The position numbers and the translations under genes were made by a program. 26,067 bases of DNA, taken from Rhodobiaceae bacterium UBA7378 (lineage in GTDB: Bacteria; Pseudomonadota; Alphaproteobacteria; RS24). The notes beneath the pieces are model-generated. The model had not been told where the DNA came from, made no database searches, and saw only the letters and a list, made by a program, of their open reading frames with translations. Of this stretch, positions 1 to 7,441 are shown piece after piece (within the stretch, counting starts at the first letter, position 1; each line of letters opens with the position of its first letter). The stretch covers positions 1,198-27,264 of the forward strand of contig DKNW01000100.1 in NCBI GenBank assembly GCA_002469805.1, in the 5' to 3' direction.

Positions 1-12
1 TCAATCTTTCCT

Positions 13-48
13 TTGATTTACACGCTCTTGCGCCTTAAGACTAGGCGC
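13..48 (+). promoter_or_regulatory. Candidate promoter of the aromatic operon with overlapping inverted repeat
   Basis: TTGATT at 13-18 and TAAGAC at 36-41 are separated by 17 bp, a plausible sigma-70-type promoter that would start transcription near 48, about 34 bp before the chorismate mutase start. An inverted repeat (GCGCCT at 30-35, AGGCGC at 43-48, 7-base loop) straddles the -10 box. It has no T-tract after it, so it is more operator-like than terminator-like, although it could also be the hairpin of an upstream gene outside the window. The -10 match is only partial. Confidence 0.35.
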
Positions 49-81
49 TATTGAGAACCACATTTACCTTGCGGAACAAGC

Positions 82-819
82 ATGGACAAAAAAACTGATA
101 AAACCGGACTGACAGCAGTTCGGGAGAAGATAGATGCGCTCGATGCCGAGATGCGCAGCTTGTTGCTGGCGCGTGCGCGCTTGGTCGAGGATGTCGCGCG
201 CAGCAAGGCCGGCGAGCCAGATGCTATACCTCTGCGCCCCGGTCGGGAAATGCAGCAAATGCAGGCCTTGGTCGACTGGCATCATGCCGCGCAATTACCT
301 TTTCCACTGCTTAGTCTGCTGGCTGTCTGGCGTGAAATAATTGGCGCAGCGCTGGTTCAACAGGGCGGGCTGGTGGTGCATATATGCGATGAAACCGCAG
401 CGCTTGCCCGAAACCATTTCGGGGTTGCGCTCAATTATCATATTCATGCGACGACCGAAGCACTGATTGCTGCATGCGACGCTGATCCGCGTTCGGTCGG
501 CATTATACCGCTGGACATCTCGTTCACACCCAAGGGCTCGGCACGCATTTTTGCGCGCTTGCCGCTTCTCGATGCACCGGAGGCTGTGTGTTATGGCGCT
601 GTGCCATTTGAGACGACCGACACGATGGTGACGCTGATACGCGCAAGCGCTGATGGCGCGCAAAATATTGGCACTGTGCTCGCGCAAAATGGCGATGCGG
701 CACTTGTCGAAATTGCGGCGTCATTGCGCGCAGACGAGATTGCCGATAGCTATGGGGATAAAGCTGTTTGGCTTGGCAATTATGACCTGTTGCAGCTTCC
801 CGAAGGGCGTGTGAGGTGA
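82..819 (+). CDS. Chorismate mutase (AroQ type) with C-terminal prephenate dehydratase-like extension
   Basis: The 245-residue product begins with an all-helical AroQ-type chorismate mutase domain (about residues 10-95). It shows the usual helix-1 pattern (REKIDALDAEM, LLLARARLVEDV) and a basic/acidic segment around RPGREMQQMQ. This domain converts chorismate to prephenate for Phe/Tyr synthesis in the cytoplasm. The remaining 140 or so residues are not part of the mutase. The segment VGIIPLD and its surroundings recall the 'GVVPIENS' region of prephenate dehydratase, but I do not see the catalytic Thr-Arg-Phe motif, so dehydratase activity is doubtful. The start ATG at 82 is preceded by a GCGGAA-like ribosome site. 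Its stop overlaps the alternative GTG start of the next gene, indicating one operon with hisC and tyrA. Confidence 0.8.
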   Translation: MDKKTDKTGLTAVREKIDALDAEMRSLLLARARLVEDVARSKAGEPDAIPLRPGREMQQMQALVDWHHAAQLPFPLLSLLAVWREIIGAALVQQGGLVVHICDETAALARNHFGVALNYHIHATTEALIAACDADPRSVGIIPLDISFTPKGSARIFARLPLLDAPEAVCYGAVPFETTDTMVTLIRASADGAQNIGTVLAQNGDAALVEIAASLRADEIADSYGDKAVWLGNYDLLQLPEGRVR

Positions 820-821
820 AA

Positions 822-1922
822 ATGAAACCTGCTCCGAAAGATGGCATTCTGGATATGCCAGCCTATGTTGGGGGGCGTGACGCGGTTGACGGCGTTGCCA
901 ATCCGCACAAAATGTCGGCCAATGAAAACCCACTCGGTGCAAGCCCGCAGGCACTGGCAACGTTGGGTGCAGCCTTTGATCCGTCTATTTATCCCGACGG
1001 CCATGCAACGCATCTGCGCGCGAAGCTTGCCGAGTTGAACGGGCTGAAAGCCGAAAACATTGTTTGCGGTAATGGGTCTGATGAAATTCTGCAATTGCTG
1101 ACGCAAGCCTATCTCGGCCCGGGCGATGAGGTGTTGCACACGGCGCATGCATTTTTAATCTATAAACTTGCCAGCCGCGCCGCCGGCGCTACGCCCATTG
1201 CTGTCGGCGAAACCGAATTGACCGCCAATGTAGACAACCTGCTGGCGCAAGTGAGCCCGGCCACGCGTATGGTATTTCTTGCCAACCCTAATAATCCGAC
1301 CGGCACTATGCTGGGGCGCGACGATATTGTGCGGCTGCATGGCGGCCTAAGCGGTGACACGATATTGGTGCTGGACGGAGCTTATGCCGAATATTGTGAT
1401 CCAGCGCATTATCCCGCTGGTTTTGATCTGGTCGAAGCCCATGACAATGTGGTGACGACGCGTACCTTTTCAAAGGCCTATGGTTTGGCCGCATTGCGGC
1501 TGGGTTGGGGGTATTGTCCGCCCGAGATTGCCAGTGTTTTGAACCGGCTGCGGGGACCGTTTAACATCAATCAGCCGGCGCTGGCGACAGGTGTCGCAGC
1601 GCTTGATGATCAGGCGCATATTGTCGCAAGCCGGGCGCATAACACGCATTGGCGCGACTGGTTGGTACAACAGCTCGGCGGGCTAGGCTTTAGCGTTCGT
1701 CCTTCATATGCCAATTTCATTTTGCTGGAATTTGATAGTGATGCGCGAGCGTCTGAAGCCGAGGCTTTTTTATGTGCACATGGCATTATTCCGCGCGGGC
1801 TTGCAGCCTATGGTCTGCCCCATGCCTTACGCCTCAGCATTGGAACTGAAGAAGCGAACCGAGCTGCCATTGCAACGCTGACAGCGTTCATGGCGACATT
1901 AACGATGGGGCAAGACCAGTGA
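822..1922 (+). CDS. hisC: Histidinol-phosphate / aromatic aminotransferase (HisC family)
   Basis: A class I/II PLP-dependent aminotransferase of 366 residues. Visible family marks are the substrate-side SANENP motif near the N-terminus, NPNNPTG in the middle, and FSKAYGLAALRLGW carrying the PLP lysine (SK.YG). HisC homologues transaminate histidinol phosphate. In alphaproteobacteria a copy sitting between chorismate mutase and tyrA probably serves phenylalanine and tyrosine synthesis, which is inferred from context. I place the start at ATG 822 because GAGGTGA at 813-819 is a strong ribosome site with good spacing. A GTG at 816, overlapping the upstream stop as GTGA, would add two residues. 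The 3' end overlaps the tyrA start by 4 bp. Confidence 0.88.
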   Translation: MKPAPKDGILDMPAYVGGRDAVDGVANPHKMSANENPLGASPQALATLGAAFDPSIYPDGHATHLRAKLAELNGLKAENIVCGNGSDEILQLLTQAYLGPGDEVLHTAHAFLIYKLASRAAGATPIAVGETELTANVDNLLAQVSPATRMVFLANPNNPTGTMLGRDDIVRLHGGLSGDTILVLDGAYAEYCDPAHYPAGFDLVEAHDNVVTTRTFSKAYGLAALRLGWGYCPPEIASVLNRLRGPFNINQPALATGVAALDDQAHIVASRAHNTHWRDWLVQQLGGLGFSVRPSYANFILLEFDSDARASEAEAFLCAHGIIPRGLAAYGLPHALRLSIGTEEANRAAIATLTAFMATLTMGQDQ

Positions 1923-2854
1923 GCGGGTCGGACGGGCCGCATATCGCGCTCATCGGGCTCGGATTAATTGGCTCGTCGCTCGGCCACGCCTTTAAGAAGA
2001 ACGGCGTTACAACCCGCATCACCGGCTTTGCGCGTTCCCCTGAAACGCGCGCGCGGGCGCGTGAGCTGGGTTTTGTCGACGCGGTTTACGACACGCCATC
2101 GGATGCCGTCGATGGCGCGGACGTGATTTTTTTCAATGTGCCGTTAAGCGCAATGGCGCCACTAGCACGCGATATTATGCCGGATGTGAAATCGGGCGCC
2201 GTCATAACCGATGTCGGTTCGGTCAAGCAATGCGTGCTGGATGAAATCACCCCCTTGCTAAAGCAAGATGTTCATCTGGTGCCGGGGCATCCGATTGCGG
2301 GCACCGAGCATTCGGGGCCGGATGCTGGGTTCGCCGAATTGTTTGAGGGCCGTTGGTGCATTTTGACCCCGCCCGGAGATACGAATTTGCATGCGGTTGA
2401 AACTGTAGCAGGGCTTTGGCGCGATATCGGCAGTGACGTTGAGTTTATGGATGCACGCCACCATGATCTCGTGTTGGCGATTACCAGTCATTTGCCGCAT
2501 TTGATCGCCTTTAATATCGTTGGGACCGCGGCGCAGCTTGAAAGCGATACGCGCAGCGATGTGATTAAATATTCGGCCAGCGGGTTCCGCGATTTTACGC
2601 GGATTGCAGCATCTGATCCGGTAATGTGGCGCGATATTTTTCTGCAGAACAAAGACGCAGTTTTAGAGATGCTCGGGCGCTTTAATGAGGATCTGGTTGC
2701 CTTGCAGCGGGCTATACGCCATGGCGATGCCGATTATCTGCAGACGACCTTCAGCCAGACGCGGGAAATTCGCCAAAGCGTGATTGATGCGGGGCAAGAT
2801 GTCGATGTGCCGAATTTCGGGCGCGATTTGTCACCCAAGCCCGACGCCGTTTAA
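1919..2854 (+). CDS. tyrA: Prephenate/arogenate dehydrogenase
   Basis: The 311-residue protein oxidatively decarboxylates prephenate (or arogenate) on the way to tyrosine. An N-terminal Rossmann motif (IGLGLIGSSLG, about residues 12-22) binds NAD(P). The active-site segment PGHPIAGTEHSGP, with the family histidine, follows near residue 120, and the helical C-terminal domain contains HLPHLIAF. It starts at GTG 1919, which overlaps the hisC stop (GTGA) and has GGGG 8 bases upstream. It is the last gene of the aromatic operon. Its TAA stop overlaps the stop of the convergent DUF2125 gene, so the two transcripts meet tail to tail with no room for a separate terminator. Confidence 0.92.
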   Translation: MSGSDGPHIALIGLGLIGSSLGHAFKKNGVTTRITGFARSPETRARARELGFVDAVYDTPSDAVDGADVIFFNVPLSAMAPLARDIMPDVKSGAVITDVGSVKQCVLDEITPLLKQDVHLVPGHPIAGTEHSGPDAGFAELFEGRWCILTPPGDTNLHAVETVAGLWRDIGSDVEFMDARHHDLVLAITSHLPHLIAFNIVGTAAQLESDTRSDVIKYSASGFRDFTRIAASDPVMWRDIFLQNKDAVLEMLGRFNEDLVALQRAIRHGDADYLQTTFSQTREIRQSVIDAGQDVDVPNFGRDLSPKPDAV

Positions 2855-3786
2855 CGCCAGCGCGGGGCTGGCCCGATATCAAGCGGGCCGATAAAACTGC
2901 GCCTTTGTTTGAAGCGCAGCGGCACTTGCAGGCGGTCGCGCGATTTTCCTGAAAAAGCGGATGAGAGCTGGGCGAGAAACATCAGGCGTTGGCGGTCGCG
3001 TTTTTGGCTGACACCGGCATCTTCCAACAGGTCGAATAATGCGACCAGATTGACAACATCCATATCCAGCTTGCCGTCGACAAACCCGTTATTGGCCATT
3101 TTTAGCCGTCCCGACCCGCGAAAGGTCAGGGCGTCGCGCACAATGATGAAATTATCAATGCCAATGACATCGCCCGGCACAATATTGCCGGAAAGCCAGT
3201 TTTGCGGTGTGTCGAGGTCTAACTCGCTACGGGACACACCCAGCCTTTTGTCCCCGGTTATGCGCCCCGTGCGCAGGGCGATATCAGCGCGCTCTGCATT
3301 ATCGGGCGCGCGCCGGACATGCAAGGTGACATCATCACCCGAAACGGTCAGCTTATTGCGAGGCGCGTCAACGCGCATGGTTGGATTGGTGAAGGTAAAT
3401 GATGCGCGTTTAAGCCCCGCCGTGTCGAGCACAAGGCTCGCCATATTTCCGGTATGGGCCAGTTCAATGCGTCCCATGTCACCATTGAACACATGCGGCG
3501 AGGCGAAATCGACAACGCCGTGCTCGGTCTCAAATGGCATGACAGTCAGCTGTAAGCTGGGCACGGACCAGCTTATGTCTTGGCGGGCAAATGTCGGCGT
3601 GTCGAAATCCATCGTAAGACGCGCCGGAAACCCCGACCGTGATAGCTGCTTCCATGTGACATTGTTAGCCGCAAGTTGCGTTTTTACTTCGTCGCCCGCA
3701 TAGGACCACAGGAAAAAATAACCCACCGCCAGCGCGAAAAGCGCAATGAATGGAGTAAAAAGCCAGATCCGTGATTTTGTCAACAT
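2851..3786 (-). CDS. DUF2125 family membrane-anchored envelope protein
   Basis: The 311-residue protein has one N-terminal membrane segment (about residues 8-29, IWLFTPFIALFALAVGYFFLW), followed by a soluble part rich in short alternating strands. This resembles the DUF2125 family, whose function is unknown to me. The reading frame stays open upstream to 4158, but that extension lies in the frame shadow of the YdcF gene and has unnatural composition. I therefore start at ATG 3786, just 10 bp after the YdcF stop. It is probably the last gene of an ftsE-ftsX-ydcF-DUF2125 run. By topology the bulk of the protein is periplasmic. Confidence 0.75.
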   Translation of the reverse strand: MLTKSRIWLFTPFIALFALAVGYFFLWSYAGDEVKTQLAANNVTWKQLSRSGFPARLTMDFDTPTFARQDISWSVPSLQLTVMPFETEHGVVDFASPHVFNGDMGRIELAHTGNMASLVLDTAGLKRASFTFTNPTMRVDAPRNKLTVSGDDVTLHVRRAPDNAERADIALRTGRITGDKRLGVSRSELDLDTPQNWLSGNIVPGDVIGIDNFIIVRDALTFRGSGRLKMANNGFVDGKLDMDVVNLVALFDLLEDAGVSQKRDRQRLMFLAQLSSAFSGKSRDRLQVPLRFKQRRSFIGPLDIGPAPRWR

Positions 3787-3796
3787 ATACAACCGT

Positions 3797-4417
3797 TTAG
3801 GTGAAATCTGGTAAGCCTGCAAGCGACCATAAATAGCGCACATATTCCCCAAGCAGTAAAGCGAAAGTGCCGGAAAAGCGCCACCACGCATCCATACGCA
3901 CATTTTCTGGCACAACCGGAAAAGCCGATAGCCGGACAGAGGGCATCGCGCGCCGCATTTCCAGATAGGCCCGCGGCACGTGGTGTGCGCTGGTGACAAT
4001 GATGAGGGATTGGTAGTCATGGATCTCAGCCCATAGCGCTGTTTCGCGGGCATTATCCTTGGTGTTTTTGGCAATGTAATCGAGGTCCAAGCAACACGCG
4101 ATGCCATCGCTATTGGCAGGTGCCATCTCCAAAATAGTATCGAAGTTTTGATTCTCATAAACGCCGGATATCAGCAGGCGCGCGCCTTTTTCGCGGGCTA
4201 AGAGGTCAAGCCCGACACTGATGCGCGCGCTGGCGGTGCCGGTGAACACCACAATGCCGTCAGCCGCGGGCACATCGTCGGCGAGTGTGTCGAGGCTGTT
4301 GGCAAAAACAATGAAAAAGAAACCGAAAATTGCCATGGCGCTCGCGCTCGCGAGCAGGATATAGCGCATGATAATAGCAGGCAGTTTCGGGGCGTCGGTG
4401 TTTTCAAATCTAGACAT
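3797..4417 (-). CDS. YdcF/DUF218 family membrane protein
   Basis: The 206-residue protein has one N-terminal transmembrane helix (about residues 17-40) and then a DUF218-type domain. The family pattern of a hydrophobic strand, VVFTGTASARISVGLDL, is followed by RLLISGV, the KNTKDNARETA segment and LIIVTSAHHVPRA. Members such as SanA, YdcF and ElyC are envelope-associated, some acting in peptidoglycan or barrier maintenance. The exact substrate here is unknown. The gene lies 11 bp after ftsX and 10 bp before the DUF2125 gene on the same strand, so co-transcription with cell-division genes is likely. No strong ribosome site distinguishes ATG 4417 from ATG 4369 (residue 17). Confidence 0.78.
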   Translation of the reverse strand: MSRFENTDAPKLPAIIMRYILLASASAMAIFGFFFIVFANSLDTLADDVPAADGIVVFTGTASARISVGLDLLAREKGARLLISGVYENQNFDTILEMAPANSDGIACCLDLDYIAKNTKDNARETALWAEIHDYQSLIIVTSAHHVPRAYLEMRRAMPSVRLSAFPVVPENVRMDAWWRFSGTFALLLGEYVRYLWSLAGLPDFT

Positions 4418-4428
4418 GGACGGACAGC

Positions 4429-5289
4429 TTACACGCGTGTCTTGAGGGTTGCCATGACATAGTATCGCGTGACCTGCCAGCTAAAGGGGATGGCGGCGGC
4501 GGGGATCGACAGAAGATAGATCAGAAAGCTGCCAGTGCGGGCATCAGGCACCAAAGAGCCAAGCGCGTAGAAAAATGCAACAGCCGATAGAAATCCAAGA
4601 GTGGCAGCGATAAGTGTCAATTTGGCGAAATGCTTTTCAAATCGGCGTGAGATGAAACTATCCTGCGCGCCGATCTGGTGCAAAACATCCAGAATATCTT
4701 CGTTGGTTTTGAGCCCAGCGCGGGTCGCGAACAAAATGACGGTGCCGGTGGCGAATGTCACCATAATCAAAACAAGCCCGGCGAAAAATCGCAAGGCGCT
4801 TGCCATGCGTTCTAGGGTGGCACGCCAACGCCCATGCGTGTCGAGCTGGGCGCCCGGGGCCACGGCGGTGAGGCGCGCGCGCAAGGCGGCATCTGCAAAA
4901 TTACCGGTGGTATCGGGGGTCACCTCAATCAGCAAGGGCAATGGCAGATCGTCTGATATATTGCCCTCGCCCAGCCAAGGTTCGAGCAATTTGATCAGTT
5001 CGGTTTTCTCCAGCACACGAAAATTCGAGATGCCGGGCGTGGCGGCCAATTCGCGCAACACAACCGGCAATTGTTCATCGGCCGTTTGACTGCGCGTTTC
5101 GACAATCTGCACGCTTACGGCACTGGTGGCGCGGGCCAGCCACCGGTCGGCGGCGCGGTCAACCAGCAATGCACTGCCAAGCGCGAGACACGCAAGCAGC
5201 GTCTTAACCACCGTAACGGCCAGTAATGCAGGGCCCGCCATATTGCGCGGCGGTAGCAATGCGGTTGTGCCGGGTCGTGTCTCAAACAT
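4429..5289 (-). CDS. ftsX: Cell division protein FtsX (ABC transporter-like permease)
   Basis: The 286-residue product has an N-terminal membrane helix (about 19-42), an extracytoplasmic domain of some 120 residues, and three C-terminal helices (LVLIMVTFATGTVILFATRAG, then two hydrophobic segments near 230-280). This is the FtsX layout. FtsEX couples ATP hydrolysis to control of septal peptidoglycan hydrolases. I chose ATG 5289 because it sits inside the last codons of ftsE (8-bp overlap, GATGTTTGA). The frame is open 30 codons further upstream only as a shadow of ftsE. It is somewhat divergent at the sequence level, and the assignment leans partly on adjacency to ftsE. Confidence 0.88.
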   Translation of the reverse strand: MFETRPGTTALLPPRNMAGPALLAVTVVKTLLACLALGSALLVDRAADRWLARATSAVSVQIVETRSQTADEQLPVVLRELAATPGISNFRVLEKTELIKLLEPWLGEGNISDDLPLPLLIEVTPDTTGNFADAALRARLTAVAPGAQLDTHGRWRATLERMASALRFFAGLVLIMVTFATGTVILFATRAGLKTNEDILDVLHQIGAQDSFISRRFEKHFAKLTLIAATLGFLSAVAFFYALGSLVPDARTGSFLIYLLSIPAAAIPFSWQVTRYYVMATLKTRV

Positions 5290-5962
5290 CGACGAGTTGC
5301 TCCGGTGGTAGTCGCTGAATATGCTGGTCTTCCAGATGCAGGCGCGGGTGGTTAAAGTTCGACCAGATATAATTGTCATGGGTTGCGATCAGAACTGTCG
5401 TCCCCATTTTATTCAGTTCATCAAGCAGGCGCAGCAGACGGATGCCCATTTCGGGATCGACATTGCCGGTCGGTTCATCCGCCACAATTAAACGCGGGCG
5501 GGCAATCACGGCACGCGCAATAGCGGCACGTTGTTTCTCGCCACCCGACAGTGTTTCAGGGCGGCTATCCATCTGATGCCCAAGGCCAACCCAGCGCAGC
5601 AGCTCGGTGACGTTGTCGCGATAATCTGCCTCACGCTTGCCGGCAATGCGTAAGGGTAGGGTCACATTCTCATAGACGGTCAAATGGTCGATCAGGCGGA
5701 AATCCTGGAATACGACGCCGATTTGACGGCGCATCAGAGCAAGCTGGCCGCGCGAAAGTTTTTGCACGTCCTGACCGAATAAATCCAGTCGGCCAGCACT
5801 GGGGCGATGCGCGAGAAATATCAGTTTCAGCAAAGAGGTCTTGCCCGCACCTGACGGGCCGGTCAGAAAATGAAACGAGCCCTCGTCTAGCGCGAGATCA
5901 ATATTATCCAGAATATTTGGCCCGCCATCATAATTCAGACAGACATTCTTCAGTCGGATCAT
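5282..5962 (-). CDS. ftsE: Cell division ATP-binding protein FtsE
   Basis: A 226-residue ABC ATPase with Walker A GPSGAGKTS (about residues 35-43), Q-loop VFQDFRL, signature LSGGEKQRAAIARA, Walker B LIVADEPTGNVDP and switch histidine IATHD. Its size and the immediate overlap with an ftsX-like gene make it FtsE rather than a transporter ATPase. It works at the inner face of the membrane at the division septum. ATG 5962 follows a GGTGG stretch. There is a 70-bp gap to the upstream lysA stop, without a clear terminator, so read-through from argH-lysA is possible. Confidence 0.95.
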   Translation of the reverse strand: MIRLKNVCLNYDGGPNILDNIDLALDEGSFHFLTGPSGAGKTSLLKLIFLAHRPSAGRLDLFGQDVQKLSRGQLALMRRQIGVVFQDFRLIDHLTVYENVTLPLRIAGKREADYRDNVTELLRWVGLGHQMDSRPETLSGGEKQRAAIARAVIARPRLIVADEPTGNVDPEMGIRLLRLLDELNKMGTTVLIATHDNYIWSNFNHPRLHLEDQHIQRLPPEQLVDV

Positions 5963-6032
5963 CCACCAACCTCATATTACCGATGTGTAGTTTGGCAGAA
6001 AACGCCGGTCCATGCACTTGCTTTGCAAGGGT

Positions 6033-7307
6033 TTAGTCGGTGAGCCAATCGGGAATTTTTTCGCCGGTCAGCATGTCCTGGTAGCTGGGCCGCGCGCGCA
6101 CCACGTCATGACGCGTGCCGTCGACCAGAACTTCCGGTGCGGCCGGGCGCGTGTTGTAGCTTGAGCCAAGGACCGCGCCATAGGCACCAGCTGAAAATAC
6201 CGCCAGCAACGCGCCGGGCTCTAATTCGGGTAGGTTGCGTTCCAACCCCAAAAAGTCGCCGCTTTCGCAAGCCGGCCCAACAACATCCCACATGCTGGTC
6301 GACGCATTGCTTTCTTGCACGAGATCAATATCGTGGTAAGCGCCGTAAAGAGTTGGGCGCAGTAGCTCGGTCATGGCGGCGTCAACAATCATGAAATTTT
6401 TTGCTTGTCCGCGTTTGCTGCGGATCACCCGTGTCACCAAAATGCCTGCATTTGCGGTTATTAGCCGCCCTGGTTCCAGAACGATGCGGCAGCCGCTATC
6501 GCCGAAATTTTCGGCAATAAGGCGCGCATAAGCCAACGGATCTGGCGGGGTTTCATTATTGCGCTGATACGGCACACCGAGGCCGCCGCCCAAATCTAGC
6601 TGCGTGATTGTCAGGCCCGCAGCGCGCAGACGCGCCAGCAGGTCTGCCGTTTTTTCAAATGCGGTTTTGAACGGCGCCAGATCGGTGATTTGACTACCGA
6701 TGTGAATATCGATGGCGCACGGGTCAAGGCTTGGCAACGCCGCCGCATGCGCATAGGCGTGCTCGGCATCTTCCCACGCAATACCAAACTTGTTTTCGGC
6801 CTTCCCGGTGGAAATTTTTTCGTGCGTGCCGGCGTCGACATCGGGATTAACGCGTAAAGCGACCCGGGCTTTTTTGCCGAGCCGGTCGGCAATGCTGGCC
6901 AGTTGGTCCAATTCCGCTAGGCTTTCGACATTAAATTGCTGAATATCTGCTTCGAGGCCTGCAGCCATTTCCGCGTCGGTTTTGCCGACGCCGGAAAATA
7001 CAATTTTTTCGGGCGCGATGCCGGCAGTCTGTGCACGATGCAGTTCGCCAAGTGACACGATATCGGCTCCCGCACCCAGCTGGGCGAGAGTGGCGATGAC
7101 GCCTAGATTGGAATTGGCCTTCACCGAATAGCAGATCAGCGTGTCGGTTAAGCCAACTTGCTTACACGCGTTTTGCAACACACTATAATGGTGCTGCAAT
7201 GTTGCGGTGCTGTAGCAATAAAACGGCGTCGCTATTGTATCAGCCAATTCGACAAGGTTCACGCCTTCGGCATGTAAAACGCCGTCGCGATACTCAAAAT
7301 GGTCCAT
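6033..7307 (-). CDS. lysA: Diaminopimelate decarboxylase
   Basis: The 424-residue PLP enzyme converts meso-diaminopimelate to L-lysine, the last lysine step. Key elements are CYSVKANSN with the PLP lysine (about residue 62), the HIGSQI motif, the glycine-rich phosphate loop GGGLGVPY, LEPGR, and the C-terminal ACESGD segment with the catalytic cysteine from the partner subunit. Its start at ATG 7307 has AGGATAG upstream and lies 23 bp after the small lipoprotein gene. The argH-lipoprotein-lysA order matches what is common in alphaproteobacteria. Confidence 0.96.
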   Translation of the reverse strand: MDHFEYRDGVLHAEGVNLVELADTIATPFYCYSTATLQHHYSVLQNACKQVGLTDTLICYSVKANSNLGVIATLAQLGAGADIVSLGELHRAQTAGIAPEKIVFSGVGKTDAEMAAGLEADIQQFNVESLAELDQLASIADRLGKKARVALRVNPDVDAGTHEKISTGKAENKFGIAWEDAEHAYAHAAALPSLDPCAIDIHIGSQITDLAPFKTAFEKTADLLARLRAAGLTITQLDLGGGLGVPYQRNNETPPDPLAYARLIAENFGDSGCRIVLEPGRLITANAGILVTRVIRSKRGQAKNFMIVDAAMTELLRPTLYGAYHDIDLVQESNASTSMWDVVGPACESGDFLGLERNLPELEPGALLAVFSAGAYGAVLGSSYNTRPAAPEVLVDGTRHDVVRARPSYQDMLTGEKIPDWLTD

Positions 7308-7330
7308 GCATCTATCCTAATCGGTCAGGT

Positions 7331-7441
7331 TTAATTGCTGATGGCGGGCGGAAGCACTAATGCCCCGCGTTTGCCACATGCTGATAGCGGGCTGGCGAGT
7401 ATTATCGCTACCAATATTAGCAAGTGTATCCGTTGCATCAT
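7331..7441 (-). CDS. Small LptM/YifL-like lipoprotein
   Basis: A short frame of 36 residues runs from ATG 7441 to TAA 7331. It encodes a charged start (MMQR), a hydrophobic stretch (IHLLILVAIILAS) and a lipobox LSAC with the lipidated cysteine at residue 22, followed by GKRGALVLPP. The sequence Cys-Gly-x-(K/R)-G-x-L-x-x-P is the mark of the LptM (YifL) family. In E. coli this lipoprotein assists oxidative maturation of the LptD outer-membrane LPS translocon. It overlaps the argH stop as ATGA and precedes lysA by 23 bp, so it is translationally coupled. The alternative start is ATG 7438. Function here is inferred from the motif. Confidence 0.85.
   Translation of the reverse strand: MMQRIHLLILVAIILASPLSACGKRGALVLPPAISN

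Noticed and set aside
2909..3703. 264-codon open frame on the plus strand opposite the DUF2125 gene
   Set aside because: Its composition (many Ser, Arg, Thr) is that of an antisense shadow, and the minus-strand protein has a membrane anchor and family features.
3787..4158. Long N-terminal extension of the DUF2125 reading frame
   Set aside because: It lies wholly within the YdcF gene in another frame, is rich in Cys, Trp, Arg and Met in a shadow-like way, and the natural start with its membrane anchor is at 3786.
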